NCBI GenBank assembly: GCA_001648575.1 | Contig: LQXN01000063.1 | Location: forward strand, 124,001-188,000 | Length of the DNA: 64,000 nucleotides | Source of the DNA: Sutcliffiella horikoshii DSM 8719 | Lineage (GTDB): Bacteria > Bacillota > Bacilli > Bacillales > Bacillaceae_I | Direction: 5' to 3' | Part shown: piece after piece, positions 1 through 8,545 of the stretch | Layout: each line of letters begins with the position of its first letter | Position numbering within the stretch: the first letter of the stretch is position 1 | Notes under the pieces: generated by a model | Database searches by the model: none | What the model was told of the DNA's origin: nothing | The model's input: the letters and a program-made list of their open reading frames with translations, nothing else | Translations under genes and position numbers: made by a program

Positions 1-81
1 TCCGAAGATTTGTTGCTTTTTCGTATTTATCTACCAACCGTACTTTTCCAGCTGTGCAAAAAAGTTAGACTAAATAAATAA
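1..81 (+). CDS. C-terminal tail of a gene cut by the window start
   Basis: Frame 1 is open from the first base for 26 codons and ends at TAA (79-81), 15 bases before a perfect intrinsic terminator, which is how a real gene end looks. The residues are hydrophobic then basic, ending KKVRLNK. In B. subtilis ywhC (a site-2 protease family membrane protein) lies beside ywhD, so this could be that gene, but the tail is too short to identify by sequence. Confidence 0.4.
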   Translation, partial: SEDLLLFRIYLPTVLFQLCKKVRLNK

Positions 82-96
82 TATCCTGAAAAAATT

Positions 97-126
97 AAAA
101 CCCCCGGGATGTCTCCCGGGGGTTTT
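97..126. terminator. bidirectional intrinsic terminator
   Basis: A perfect 13-bp stem (AAAACCCCCGGGA / TCCCGGGGGTTTT) with a 4-base loop. The A and T tracts make it usable in both directions. It sits between the gene tail at the left edge and the end of ywhD. Confidence 0.9.
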
Positions 127-257
127 AGGTGTCCTAGCTTTCCATGTGTTCTACACATGTAGATTTAGTTTACTTTTTTTGTCGTAATAACTCAAGTGGG
201 TAGAGTCGAACATTCAAAAAAATGTCACAACTTTATTTTCGGTAAGCTATTGACAAA

Positions 258-773
258 TCAACTGGTTGCCAATCCTTTTTTCAATTCGTCAGTAGAACGG
301 TCCCACATTCCTTTGTCATGTGTCTCCAGATAGTTTTGCAGGATAGCTTTGGAACGGTCATCCATATGGTCCACCATGATATGGCGTTTCATCGATTTAT
401 CCATTTTATTGACATGCTCCGGAAGCGATTTGTAGCCTCTGCGGATTTCCCTGTCAACGGACATCTCACATGCTGTCACACCAGCATAATACGGCCCCTC
501 TAACTTGCGGTCGATTGTTACCCATACAAGCCAGTAAGGTTTTCCGTTCGGCACATCCTCCTTGTTCGGAAGGAACTTGATGCCGCGCTCCACCGTGCTT
601 CGTGCATGCATCGCGCCAATGTCCACAAACGCGTCCCCGCCATCGACATCCACAAACACAGGTGAAACATTATCGAGACTCAATGCCCCGATGCCGAATC
701 CCCCATGCCCGTCTGTCGGGTCATTTTTTATAATATTAAAGCCAATAGGTTTCTTTTTCTTTTCCTGATCCAT
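258..773 (-). CDS. ywhD: YwhD family protein
   Basis: 171 residues, matching the usual length of the YwhD family of Bacillaceae proteins of unknown function. The N-terminus is very basic and polar (MDQEKKKK), followed by a Gly/Asp-rich stretch (DPTDGHGGFG) that looks like a compact globular domain. There is no signal peptide or membrane segment. It is read toward the left edge, away from the ywhB homologue, as part of a region with B. subtilis ywh gene content. Identification rests on overall family resemblance; no enzymatic motif is visible. Confidence 0.88.
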   Translation of the reverse strand: MDQEKKKKPIGFNIIKNDPTDGHGGFGIGALSLDNVSPVFVDVDGGDAFVDIGAMHARSTVERGIKFLPNKEDVPNGKPYWLVWVTIDRKLEGPYYAGVTACEMSVDREIRRGYKSLPEHVNKMDKSMKRHIMVDHMDDRSKAILQNYLETHDKGMWDRSTDELKKGLATS

Positions 774-909
774 GTTTTACTTGCCCCCTTACCATTTATG
801 TATCTGCTCTAGTAGCCGATGCAATCCTGCCGCTTGCGCTTTTTCTTTCATTATACAATAATTTATGAGAGATGGAAAAACAATAGATGCTTAAAGGAGC
901 GTGTATGTG

Positions 910-1095
910 ATGCCATACGTAACAGTGAAAATGCTAGAAGGACGCAGTGAGGAACAGAAAAAGGCATTGGTGGAAAAAGTGACAACGGCTGTCAGCGAGA
1001 CAACCGGTGCCCCGGAAGAAAAGATCGTAGTATTTATTGAAGAGATGACAAAAGGACATTATGCAGTCGGCGGAAAGCGTTTAAGCGATCAATAA
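910..1095 (+). CDS. ywhB: 4-oxalocrotonate tautomerase family enzyme (YwhB)
   Basis: The 61-residue product begins Met-Pro-Tyr; in this family the Met is removed and Pro-1 is the catalytic base. For that reason the start is placed at the ATG at 910 and not at the in-frame GTG codons at 901 and 907. The ribosome site AAAGGAG (894-900) is ten bases upstream. Arg near position 11 and the core of a beta-alpha-beta monomer are present. Members form hexamers that tautomerise 2-hydroxymuconate-like enols; the physiological substrate in Bacillus is unknown. A terminator follows directly, so it is a one-gene transcript. Confidence 0.92.
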   Translation: MPYVTVKMLEGRSEEQKKALVEKVTTAVSETTGAPEEKIVVFIEEMTKGHYAVGGKRLSDQ

Positions 1096-1108
1096 GCTGC
1101 CTGGATTT

Positions 1109-1141
1109 AAGGGATTCGGACTTGGGTTCGAATCCCTTTTC
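1109..1141 (+). terminator. terminator of ywhB
   Basis: AAGGGATTCG pairs with CGAATCCCTT around a 10-base loop and is followed by a T tract. The right arm contains GGTTCGAATCC, which resembles a tRNA T-arm by chance; no tRNA surrounds it. Confidence 0.8.
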
Positions 1142-1201
1142 ATTCAGCGGATGGGAAATCACTCGACTTAAGCGAAAAGGAACGGTCAAACTATTTAGCT
1201 G

Positions 1202-2482
1202 TTATTTTAATAACTCTTCCAAAACCGCCTTCTTTTCTTCGATCTTTTTTATATCAAGAGGCTCGAAATATTGCTCCTTGATGCTTCCCACCAGAAATTC
1301 ATACATATCCTTTATGTTGTTGCGGACTACCTTTTCACTTCCTTCTGCGGTCAGGATCAGGCATTCCAACATCGTAAGGACCACAGAAATGTCCTTTTCC
1401 CCGTAAATGCGGATCTGATAAAAGGCTGTATAGAGAATCTCTTGAAAAGTGCGCTGCGGTAGCGTGATGCGCTGTTCTTTTGTGTCATCCAGATAAGAGA
1501 CAGCCTCTGCTTCCACTTCACCGAACTCTATCAGCAGCCTGCTCATATAGCGGATGCAGTTGTTGGCGGTGTTGGGGTCATTGATCCCGGGGGAAATCGC
1601 GCGCAACGCCACTTCCGCAAGCTTTTGAAGGGCAAATTCCGCATCCTGCAACGGTGTCCGCTCCTCCCCTATTTCGATGTAGGCTGTCACATCAAGGTCC
1701 TTCGGCGGCTTTTTGTTAAAATAAACCTCGGCAATCGTGCTGCGTTCGGTCACAAAGTCACCCATTCGTTTTGTGAATAAGAGATAAAATCCATGCTCTT
1801 TCGCCTTTTTGGTCAGGCCATCCATATCTATGACCTGTATGTAGCCAGTGGCTTTTGGCTGAAGTTCTTTCTTTTCGGTGTAGCCAGATGGTGCTTGCAA
1901 TGTTTCGAATGTGAGCTTTTCTTCTTTATAAAGGAGCTTTTTCTTTTTTAGTGAAATCAAGCCTTCTTTCATGAGCCGCTCGATCAGCTTTGAGACCTGG
2001 ATGGACCTTGCCACATGGTGGATGAAGAAGACGAAATATCCGACGCAGATGACTGCCAGGAATACCCCAACACCAGAAGCAAGCACTCGCTGATCATCCA
2101 GCCAATCTTTCATGAATAACAGGGACGAAACGGTGTAGATAAAAGAACCGACAAACACCCCGAGTACCCGCAAAGTGGGCTTTTGTGTCATGAAATCCTG
2201 AAGCGTCCTCGGAGAAAACTGACTTGAATAAGTGGTCAGAACAACCATGATGGTAGAGAAAGAAATGGTCGTCATCGTAAGGATGGCTGTTGCAATCGAG
2301 CTAAGAATTGTCGTGCTCAAGTCTACATTGGTGAAAAATATTCTCGGAAGGTAGGTTTGTACGGAATCGGCGAAAACCGTATCGATTGAAATGATGATGG
2401 CTGTAAGGATGATGCTTGCCAGCGCGTACAGGCTTGGAACAAACCAGATTTCCTTCCGCGCTCTAAGGGTCCATTTCTCCAT
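1202..2482 (-). CDS. DUF2254 family membrane protein
   Basis: 426 residues. The N-terminal third holds about four hydrophobic membrane segments (near residues 13-35, 57-85, 105-125 and 135-155), followed by a long soluble part. The conserved DUF2254 features are visible: the STIMVVLTTYSSQFSPR stretch after the second segment and, in the soluble part, AISPGINDPNTA. Function is unknown; the family is an inner-membrane protein, sometimes linked with ion or osmotic stress. No partner gene is close: a repeat array lies upstream, and ywhB ends downstream on the other strand. Confidence 0.88.
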   Translation of the reverse strand: MEKWTLRARKEIWFVPSLYALASIILTAIIISIDTVFADSVQTYLPRIFFTNVDLSTTILSSIATAILTMTTISFSTIMVVLTTYSSQFSPRTLQDFMTQKPTLRVLGVFVGSFIYTVSSLLFMKDWLDDQRVLASGVGVFLAVICVGYFVFFIHHVARSIQVSKLIERLMKEGLISLKKKKLLYKEEKLTFETLQAPSGYTEKKELQPKATGYIQVIDMDGLTKKAKEHGFYLLFTKRMGDFVTERSTIAEVYFNKKPPKDLDVTAYIEIGEERTPLQDAEFALQKLAEVALRAISPGINDPNTANNCIRYMSRLLIEFGEVEAEAVSYLDDTKEQRITLPQRTFQEILYTAFYQIRIYGEKDISVVLTMLECLILTAEGSEKVVRNNIKDMYEFLVGSIKEQYFEPLDIKKIEEKKAVLEELLK

Positions 2483-2614
2483 ATGATTGCTGCTCCTCTT
2501 TTGGTAGGCTTTTTGTAGGTATCATTCCCTTTTTTGGTTAATATTAAGCCATTTATCTGGCTGGAGGCAGGTCCACCAGCAAAAAATGTGATGTTTCAAT
2601 GGAGGGATTCAGGC

Positions 2615-2707
2615 TATTGTGACTTTTTGAGAGGTTATTGTGACTTTTTTGGGGATTATTGTGACTTTTGGCAAGAGGATTGTGACTTTTTCAGGAGTTA
2701 TTGTGAC
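2615..2707. repeat. 21-bp phased repeat array (TATTGTGAC core)
   Basis: Five copies of (T/G)ATTGTGAC start at 2615, 2636, 2657, 2678 and 2699, exactly 21 bases apart. The first four are followed by a T tract and a variable 7-9 base segment. The array fills the gap between the DUF2254 gene start and the ywgA terminator. Because 21 is a multiple of three, it creates a spurious ORF with repeated Tyr-Cys-Asp-Phe. See the findings for three related arrays. Confidence 0.9.
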
Positions 2708-2730
2708 AATGTTTCAATTTGACCAAAATA

Positions 2731-2769
2731 AAAAGCCCAAAAAGGATCCAACCATCCTCTTGGGCTTTT
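2731..2769 (-). terminator. terminator of the ywfO-ywgA operon
   Basis: AAAAGCCCAA and TTGGGCTTTT form the outer stem, with an inner GGAT/ATCC pairing. On the minus strand the hairpin ends in a U tract, ten bases after the ywgA stop codon. Confidence 0.9.
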
Positions 2770-2778
2770 AGATATGCT

Positions 2779-3285
2779 CTATTGTTTGATGCATGCACGG
2801 AGGCTTTCGATATACTCGTATGCCTCATCCACTTCTTCCTCTGTGTAGCGCTGCTTGCTTTTCAAGGTGAAGACTTTTTCCTTTACCTCTTCCGGCGGCA
2901 GGTTCTCAAAGAACAGCACGGTGGAGACAAGCTCTAAAAAGCGGGAGCTCTGTTCGTTCATTTTTGTCATGCATTCGTTTAAGTGTGGCAATTCCAGGTC
3001 ATAATGTGTCAGGAATTCCTCTCCATTTTCGGTCAGGGAGTAGCGATATTGGGAGTAGCCGCCCTTGTTCTCTTTAAGTTCGCTCAAGAAACCGAGATTG
3101 CAAAGTTCTTCTACTCTCAATGTCACCTCTTCTGAGTATGGTCCGTAGAAATGGAAATTGTATTTTTCATAGAATGGGTAGTTCAGCTTTTTTGCGATAT
3201 ACACCATTTTCTGTAGTTTCTTTCTCCCGATGACTTCTCCTGCCGAAGCAAACACCTTCATTAATTTTGCGTGATCTGTCAACAA
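2779..3285 (-). CDS. ywgA: YwgA family protein
   Basis: 168 residues, the length expected of YwgA, with the conserved segments GRKKLQKMVYI and FHFYGPYSEE near the N-terminus. The fold suggested by these is a winged-helix-like domain of the type also seen in phage and antitoxin-like proteins; the function is not known. The start is a TTG, giving Met-Leu as in the B. subtilis protein. It lies 19 bases after ywfO on the same strand and shares its terminator, so the two form an operon. No membrane segment or signal is present. Confidence 0.88.
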   Translation of the reverse strand: MLTDHAKLMKVFASAGEVIGRKKLQKMVYIAKKLNYPFYEKYNFHFYGPYSEEVTLRVEELCNLGFLSELKENKGGYSQYRYSLTENGEEFLTHYDLELPHLNECMTKMNEQSSRFLELVSTVLFFENLPPEEVKEKVFTLKSKQRYTEEEVDEAYEYIESLRACIKQ

Positions 3286-3304
3286 ACCCTTTCATCTCCT
3301 AACC

Positions 3305-4612
3305 TTATCCGTTGCCTATTCCTAGTATATCTCTGATTTTTTTCTTTGCCGATTTTTTGGATGATAGATCTTCTAGCATGTCTTGTGGAAAATAAAGCTT
3401 GTGATCGGTTCTTCTTTTGCCTGATATGGCATCCACAATCTCAGATTCCCTTGAAAGCTCACGCACATCCCCGTTTGGCATAAGCAGGTGAATCGGAAGG
3501 CGCTCCTCTTCTTCTCCCGGGCGATAGAAATCGTACGGTAGGTCGGAGGAAGAGTCCACCACTAGATAGTATGCAGGGTCGATGCCTGCCTTTTTGAAAA
3601 GACTTGTCAGTTCCATCAAGTCCATCATTTGCTTATTAGGATTAAATTCGACGTATTTAAACAAATTCCTGTTCATAAATCGTCGACATAAGTCACTTAA
3701 TATCGAATCTTCTTCTTCCTGCCAGGATTGGAAGTAGTACATAATCACTGCCTCATCAAGCTTTATGTAGTCTTCAACTGAAATTTCCTCCTCAAAAAGG
3801 GAGTAAAAATGGACAGGATTAAATTTAAATGTGTATTTTTCCTGATGTAATTGCTTGGCACGGTGCAAGATCTTTGTCAAAATCACTTCCGCACTCCGTG
3901 TCACAGGGTGAAAATAAACCTGCCAATACATCTGGTAGCGGCTCATGATATAGTCTTCCACCGCATGCATCCCGCTCGACTTGATGACAACCTGATCTTC
4001 CCGCGGGCGCATGACACGAAGGATCCGCTCCATATCAAAATGCCCGTAGCTGACACCGGTAAAATACGCGTCGCGCTGCAGATAGTCCATCCTGTCAGCA
4101 TCGATCTGGCTGGATATCATGCTGACAACCAATTTATTTTTATATGTTTTGGCTATGACCTCGGCCACATCCTTCGGGAAATCCCTACGTACATTTTTAA
4201 GGACGGCATTCACTTCTGTGTCCCCAAGTATGATGGCTTGGGTGAAATCTTCATGATCGAGGTGGAACACCTTTTCAAAGGAATGGGAAAATGGGCCATG
4301 CCCAAGGTCGTGCAGCAAAGCGGCACACAGACATAACAGTCGGTCAGCAGGGTTCCAGTCAGGCCTTCCCTCGAACCCATCATCAATGATGCGGCGAACG
4401 ATTTCATACACGCCCAATGAATGATTTAGACGACTATGCTCTGCCCCATGGAACGTCAAATAGGTGGTGCCAAGCTGGCGAATCCGGCGCAAACGTTGAA
4501 ATTCCCTTGTCCCGATCAAATCCCAAACGACCCTATCGCGCACATGCACATATCTGTGCACAGGATCTTTAAACACCTTTTCTTCACTCAATTTTTCCGT
4601 AGCATAACTCAT
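3305..4612 (-). CDS. ywfO: HD-domain phosphohydrolase YwfO
   Basis: 435 residues with the metal-binding HD signature (ALLHDLGHGPFSHSFE) in the first quarter and the later Asp in DADRMDYLQRD, which together are typical of dGTPase/SAMHD1-like enzymes. B. subtilis YwfO is a nucleoside triphosphate phosphohydrolase of this group, so release of triphosphate from (d)NTPs is the likely reaction, inferred from family. The ATG is preceded by AGAGGTCG. Translationally close to ywgA, which it always neighbours in bacilli. Confidence 0.9.
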   Translation of the reverse strand: MSYATEKLSEEKVFKDPVHRYVHVRDRVVWDLIGTREFQRLRRIRQLGTTYLTFHGAEHSRLNHSLGVYEIVRRIIDDGFEGRPDWNPADRLLCLCAALLHDLGHGPFSHSFEKVFHLDHEDFTQAIILGDTEVNAVLKNVRRDFPKDVAEVIAKTYKNKLVVSMISSQIDADRMDYLQRDAYFTGVSYGHFDMERILRVMRPREDQVVIKSSGMHAVEDYIMSRYQMYWQVYFHPVTRSAEVILTKILHRAKQLHQEKYTFKFNPVHFYSLFEEEISVEDYIKLDEAVIMYYFQSWQEEEDSILSDLCRRFMNRNLFKYVEFNPNKQMMDLMELTSLFKKAGIDPAYYLVVDSSSDLPYDFYRPGEEEERLPIHLLMPNGDVRELSRESEIVDAISGKRRTDHKLYFPQDMLEDLSSKKSAKKKIRDILGIGNG

Positions 4613-4802
4613 TTAGTCGACCTCTTTATCTTCGGCATAATAATTTTATAACTCTATTATATCGTAAATATTTTACAAGAAAAGGTTGGATTGTTTGGAA
4701 TAAGGCGGTGTCATTTATCTTCTTTTAACGACATCACTTGCTTTTATGGCTTTACCCTACTTCTGTAAATTTTAGTCACCCATCTGGTGGTTAAGGCGAA
4801 TA

Positions 4803-4836
4803 AAAAATCACCTTTGTAAGGATACAGAGGCGATTT
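4803..4836 (-). terminator. terminator of the DUF1450 gene
   Basis: AAATCACCT and AGGCGATTT pair imperfectly, and the minus-strand reading ends in GATTTTTTATT immediately after the DUF1450 stop codon. Confidence 0.75.
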
Positions 4837-4838
4837 CT

Positions 4839-5063
4839 TTATTTCTTTAGCTTCTTCAGAATTTTGTCGATCAGTTCATCTTCTGTCGGAGCGGATACCG
4901 GACGGTTGTTCACGAATGCAAACGACTTCTTTCTTCCCGGTCCACAGTAGGATTGACAGCCCACTTCCACACATGCCCCGTCGTCCACTTTTTTCAGTTT
5001 CGGAATGAGGGTTTTCACGTTGGTAGCGTCGCAGTCATCACAAATGCGAAACTCATTTGCCAT
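4839..5063 (-). CDS. DUF1450 (YuzB-like) small protein
   Basis: 74 residues with four conserved cysteines: CDDC near the N-terminus, then C and C in [19 protein letters not shown]. This matches the DUF1450/YuzB family, in which the CxxYCG segment is characteristic. The pattern resembles thioredoxin-fold ferredoxin-like proteins that bind metal or an Fe-S centre, but no activity is established. Monocistronic: its terminator follows directly and the rsfA gene diverges upstream. Confidence 0.82.
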   Translation of the reverse strand: MANEFRICDDCDATNVKTLIPKLKKVDDGACVEVGCQSYCGPGRKKSFAFVNNRPVSAPTEDELIDKILKKLKK

Positions 5064-5227
5064 GGTTCTACACAGCCCTTTCTTATTAAAAAGTGAATGG
5101 AATCACTTTATCGTTCGTTAGCTAAAAGGTATTTTACAGGGAATCCTTGGACAATGCAAGTTCGTTTCTATGAGATTTTTGGCGAAATGCCGACAGATAA
5201 CAATCTAGTAATTTTTTCTATGAATAT

Positions 5228-5256
5228 GTATAAATATTTTTTTCTCCGTCAAAAAT
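5228..5256 (+). promoter_or_regulatory. candidate sigma-F promoter of rsfA
   Basis: GTATA at 5228-5232, a 15-base spacer, then GTCAAAAAT at 5248-5256, close to the prespore sigma-F pattern (GHATR, 15 bases, GGHRARHTX). B. subtilis rsfA is transcribed in the forespore, so position and type agree with the gene 40 bases downstream. Confidence 0.6.
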
Positions 5257-5296
5257 ATAGACAGAACGATGATTACACAAGGGAGTTGGATTATAT

Positions 5297-6097
5297 ATGA
5301 AAGATCGTCAAGATGCTTGGTCTGAAGAGAATGATTTGTTGTTGGCAGAAACCGTCCTGCGCCATGTCCGTGAAGGAAGCACACAGCTGAATGCATTTGA
5401 AGAGGTAGGCGACAAACTGAACCGCACGTCCGCTGCATGTGGATTCCGCTGGAACGCAGTGGTGCGCCATGATTATGAAAAGGCGCTGCAGCTTGCGAAA
5501 AAGCAGCGAAAGCAACGCCAGCGCGCACTTGGTCAGCCTACGAAGAAGCTATTGTACACACCGCCTGAGACAGTGGTGAATGAGGAATTGCCGTTTGTGT
5601 TGGAGCAGATGGAGGAAAAGCCATCGGCGGAAGCCTTTGAGGGATTTGAAGGATTTGAAGGATTTGAGGGATATGCACCAAAGCCATCCCAGCAGCCTGC
5701 GACGGCTCCTCAAACAAGAGTGGAAAGAAGGGCAGCAGAAATGAAGTCACAGCCATCATTTCTAGGCTACGGCGGCGGAAATGGCACATCGCTTTCCATG
5801 GAGCAAGTGATAAGTTTCTTACAAACCATGAAACACACAAACGTCCATACTAGCGCTCTACAACAAGAAAATGAGAGATTAGTAAAAGAAAATGCCGAGC
5901 TAACGCGTGCCAACGGCGAACTCGAAAAGCGCGTCCAAAAGCTCCAAGACGAGCAAGTCACCGTACAAGAAGACTACGAAACACTCATGAAAATCATGAA
6001 CCGCGCACGCAAACTCGTCCTCTTCGACGAAGAAGAACACGTGCCATCCAAATTCATGATGGACCGCAATGGTAATCTGGAGAAACTGGCGGAATAG
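5297..6097 (+). CDS. rsfA: prespore-specific transcriptional regulator RsfA
   Basis: 266 residues. The N-terminal 50 residues form a Myb/SANT-like DNA-binding domain ([20 protein letters not shown], then [16 protein letters not shown]). A basic linker follows ([17 protein letters not shown]). A low-complexity middle holds five Phe-Glu-Gly steps from a short DNA repeat, and the C-terminus has a coiled coil of about 60 residues ([14 protein letters not shown] onward). RsfA tunes sigma-F-dependent gene expression in the forespore of B. subtilis. The ATG follows AAGGGAG. A sigma-F-like promoter lies upstream. Confidence 0.93.
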   Translation: MKDRQDAWSEENDLLLAETVLRHVREGSTQLNAFEEVGDKLNRTSAACGFRWNAVVRHDYEKALQLAKKQRKQRQRALGQPTKKLLYTPPETVVNEELPFVLEQMEEKPSAEAFEGFEGFEGFEGYAPKPSQQPATAPQTRVERRAAEMKSQPSFLGYGGGNGTSLSMEQVISFLQTMKHTNVHTSALQQENERLVKENAELTRANGELEKRVQKLQDEQVTVQEDYETLMKIMNRARKLVLFDEEEHVPSKFMMDRNGNLEKLAE

Positions 6098-6144
6098 AGA
6101 TAAAAAAGTGAAGGGGGTTTCCCTCTCTTACTTTAAAGTGTTAA

Positions 6145-6199
6145 AAAGGGGTCTGACCCCACTTACGTTAATTCGTTAAAGTGGGGTCAGACCCTTTTT
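6145..6199. terminator. shared terminator built on GGGGTCTGACCCC palindrome
   Basis: A long inverted repeat: AAAGGGGTCTGACCCCACTT (6145-6164) pairs with AAGTGGGGTCAGACCC and a T tract up to 6199. Each arm itself contains the self-complementary GGGTCTGACCC. It lies between the convergent rsfA and lipL genes and can serve both. Confidence 0.8.
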
Positions 6200-6200
6200 A

Positions 6201-7064
6201 TTATTTCCCTAATACTTTTTCGTTTCGTTCCAATATTCTAGTATAGTATTGTTCGTATATATCTATTTCCTGGCCTTGGAGGGTGTTGGCGAAGATGGTT
6301 CCGCTTATTTCCTTCAGTGAGGTCAGGAGACGCAGCATCCCGTCTTGTACGGTTAAATTCTGTCCAGTAAGCTCAGTCAGGGACCCCATCACGCTCGGGT
6401 CAATGGTCGGGAAAGCGAACTTGGTTTGTTCCCCTTGAAGAGAACGTTTGTAGAACTCCCCTATCATTTCTGCGCGCTCTGACCCGCTTCCATCCATGCA
6501 CAGATAAATTTGGACAGCCACCCCTCCGCGGATGCGACGCTGCGAGATACCTGCAAATTTTTTATTTTCAATACTAAGGTCATAGCTGCCGGGGCAATAG
6601 GAACCGACAATTTCCTTCGCTTCCATGTTATGCGGCATATCTCGGAACATATGCTTTGTGAGCTCCCACATTGCGTCATAGCCGCGATTGATGTCAATTG
6701 CCTTCTCCCCTTCAGGAAAAACAAGGGAAATGTTCAAAACACCTTTATCCAGGACGACAGCAAGCCCCCCTGAATTCCTGACGATCACCTCATACCCTTG
6801 ACTGTTCAAGAAGTCGATTCCTTCTTGCAGATAGGGAAGGCGGGTGTCTTGAATACCTAACACGACCGTGTTATGGTGCACCCAGGTGCGGCATGTCGCT
6901 TCACTGTCCCCTTTGCCAACAGTAGCGCAAAGCGTGTCATCCATAGCAAAAGACTGCAACGCATGAAAGTTCGCCCCTAAAGATGATTGATCTATAATCC
7001 TCCAGCCCGGCTGCCTCAACAACTCCAACGCAGGCGTATAAATTGGTTCCATTGGTTCTACCAT
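6201..7064 (-). CDS. lipL: octanoyl-[GcvH]:protein N-octanoyltransferase LipL
   Basis: 287 residues of the BPL/LplA/LipB cofactor-transferase fold. The [10 protein letters not shown] segment corresponds to the lipoyl-pocket loop and [11 protein letters not shown] carries the cysteine (Cys157) that forms the acyl-thioester in LipL; the Lys in [12 protein letters not shown] follows. In B. subtilis LipL (YwfL) moves octanoyl or lipoyl groups from the H protein of glycine cleavage to the E2 subunits of pyruvate and other dehydrogenases, so it acts in cytoplasmic lipoate assembly. The ATG is preceded by GAGGAG eleven bases away. Neighbours pta and rsfA match the B. subtilis order. Confidence 0.93.
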   Translation of the reverse strand: MVEPMEPIYTPALELLRQPGWRIIDQSSLGANFHALQSFAMDDTLCATVGKGDSEATCRTWVHHNTVVLGIQDTRLPYLQEGIDFLNSQGYEVIVRNSGGLAVVLDKGVLNISLVFPEGEKAIDINRGYDAMWELTKHMFRDMPHNMEAKEIVGSYCPGSYDLSIENKKFAGISQRRIRGGVAVQIYLCMDGSGSERAEMIGEFYKRSLQGEQTKFAFPTIDPSVMGSLTELTGQNLTVQDGMLRLLTSLKEISGTIFANTLQGQEIDIYEQYYTRILERNEKVLGK

Positions 7065-7143
7065 AATCCTTATTGCTCCTCTATAAATCCGTACTTTTAG
7101 GTTTCCTTTGCATTATAATACATGCTGTTGGAGAAAAAAAGTA

Positions 7144-7166
7144 GCTTTGGGGGTCAGACCCCCAAA
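7144..7166. repeat. GGGGTCAGACCCC palindrome
   Basis: CTTTGGGGGTCAGACCCCCAAAG is a near-perfect hairpin with the same GGTCAGACC centre as the elements at 6145, 10260 and 11331. It lies between the lipL start and the pta terminator and has no long T tract. Confidence 0.75.
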
Positions 7167-7195
7167 GGATTTTTCCTCCCTACGTCGAATACCTA

Positions 7196-7230
7196 AAAGA
7201 GGTATGCGCATTTGCAGCGCATACCTCTTT
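7196..7230. terminator. terminator of pta
   Basis: AAGAGGTATGCGC pairs with GCGCATACCTCTT (13 bp) around a short loop. On the minus strand a U tract follows. It is 60 bases past the pta stop. Confidence 0.85.
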
Positions 7231-7291
7231 CTATGTTAAATTCATTTTTAAATTGAACTGGATTTTTTGTTTAGGAAATCCATTTATGTTT

Positions 7292-8266
7292 TTAGTTGAC
7301 GGTTTGGCCTGCCGTGATCAGCGCCAGTTTGTAGACGTCTTCTACGCTGCAGCCGCGGGATAGGTCGTTTACCGGTTTGTTCAGACCCTGAAGGATCGGT
7401 CCTACGGCTTCGAAGTTTCCTAGGCGTTGGGCAATTTTGTAGCCGATGTTCCCTGCTTCCAGGCTTGGGAATACAAATACGTTTGCGTCACCTTGGATTT
7501 TTGAACCTGGTGCTTTCTTTTCCGCAACAGATGGTACGAATGCTGCATCAAATTGGAACTCTCCGTCCACGACAAGTTCAGGTGCGCGTTCTGAAGCGAT
7601 GCGCGCTGCTTCCACTACACGCTCTGTTTCAGGTGATTTCGCAGATCCTTTTGTAGAGAAGCTTAACATAGCCACTTTCGGTTCGATTCCGAACATTTTT
7701 GCCGTCGCTGCACTTTCCACCGCTATTTCGGCAAGGTCGTTACTGTCAGGTGAGATGTTGATAGCACAATCTGCAAATACATATTTCTCATCGTTCCGCA
7801 CCATGATGAAGACACCTGAGGTCTTGCTGACGCCTTCTTTAGTTTTGATGATTTGAAGGGCCGGGCGAACTGTATCGGCTGTTGAGTGTGCCGCTCCGCT
7901 AACAAGTCCTTGTGCACGGTTTACATGTACAAGCATCGTACCGAAGTAATTCGGGTTCAACAAAATCTTACGTGCATCCTCTTCTGTCGCTTTTCCTTTA
8001 CGGCGCTCCACGAAAGAAGCCACAAGCTCGTCCATGTTTTCATATGTTTTTGGGTCGTGGATTTCCACGCCGTCCAATGTTAATTTCAATTCGGAAGCAA
8101 GTCCGTTGATCTCATCAAGATCCCCGACAACGATCGGCTGTACCATGTTCTCAGCAGCAAGTCGTGCAACGGCTGTCAACACGCGCTCGTCATTACCTTC
8201 CGGGAATACTATCTTGATATCTTTTCCTGCTACTTTGTCTTTTAATGATTGAAATAAATCGCTCAC
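7292..8266 (-). CDS. pta: phosphate acetyltransferase (phosphotransacetylase)
   Basis: 324 residues, the usual length of the short Pta form. It interconverts acetyl-CoA plus phosphate with acetyl phosphate plus CoA, the first half of the overflow route to acetate with acetate kinase. Typical segments are KIVFPEGNDERVL near the start, GLVSGAAHSTADTVRPALQI, and the C-terminal DLSRGCSVEDVYKLALIT. The start is taken as the GTG at 8266, eight bases after AAGGAG, giving Met-Ser-Asp-Leu-Phe as in known Pta; the GTG at 8275 overlaps the ribosome site. A cre-like box upstream suggests CcpA activation. Confidence 0.96.
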   Translation of the reverse strand: MSDLFQSLKDKVAGKDIKIVFPEGNDERVLTAVARLAAENMVQPIVVGDLDEINGLASELKLTLDGVEIHDPKTYENMDELVASFVERRKGKATEEDARKILLNPNYFGTMLVHVNRAQGLVSGAAHSTADTVRPALQIIKTKEGVSKTSGVFIMVRNDEKYVFADCAINISPDSNDLAEIAVESAATAKMFGIEPKVAMLSFSTKGSAKSPETERVVEAARIASERAPELVVDGEFQFDAAFVPSVAEKKAPGSKIQGDANVFVFPSLEAGNIGYKIAQRLGNFEAVGPILQGLNKPVNDLSRGCSVEDVYKLALITAGQTVN

Positions 8267-8309
8267 AAAGGTCACTCCTTAATCCGCTTTATTTTCGCTT
8301 CTACAGTTT

Positions 8310-8337
8310 AGGATACTCCTTCAAAATGGAAAAGCAA
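8310..8337 (-). promoter_or_regulatory. candidate sigma-A promoter of pta
   Basis: Minus-strand TTGCTT (8332-8337), a 16-base spacer and TATCCT (8310-8315). Its estimated start site puts the upstream cre box about 55 bases away, the distance typical for CcpA-activated overflow genes. Confidence 0.45.
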
Positions 8338-8350
8338 CCGATACCGTCTA

Positions 8351-8366
8351 TTGTTATCGCTTACAG
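8351..8366 (-). promoter_or_regulatory. cre-like box upstream of pta
   Basis: Minus-strand CTGTAAGCGATAACAA fits the catabolite-responsive element WTGNAARCGNWWWCAW at 15 of 16 positions. In B. subtilis pta is activated by CcpA from an upstream cre, and this site is in the corresponding place. Confidence 0.65.
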
Positions 8367-8494
8367 AAAAAAGTCTTTATTTTCTAAAAAAACTGTTCCT
8401 TCTATGCCCTACTATTGTATCTGTGCCATCCTATCCTATTCATCAACCTTTCACAATTTCGGGGTTTTACTTACGGGAAGTCATGGCAAAACTG

Positions 8495-8503
8495 TGATAT
8501 AGT
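8495..8503 (+). promoter_or_regulatory. extended -10 promoter of hemQ
   Basis: TGATATAGT is an extended -10 element (TGn then TATAGT) 43 bases before the hemQ start. No convincing -35 hexamer is present at the usual spacing. Confidence 0.4.
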
Positions 8504-8545
8504 AAGGAAGGATACATAGACAATCTTTTTTGAGGAGTGATTGTA

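Noticed and set aside
1121-1138. tRNA T-arm (GGTTCGAATCC)
   Set aside because: No acceptor, D or anticodon stems surround it. It is the right half of the ywhB terminator hairpin.
2534-2722. Small gene with repeated Tyr-Cys-Asp-Phe
   Set aside because: The frame exists only because the 21-base period is a multiple of three. There is no ribosome site and the other arrays do not keep a frame.
3851-4336. 161-residue plus-strand ORF inside ywfO
   Set aside because: Antisense shadow of a clear HD-domain gene, no ribosome site and no recognisable domain.
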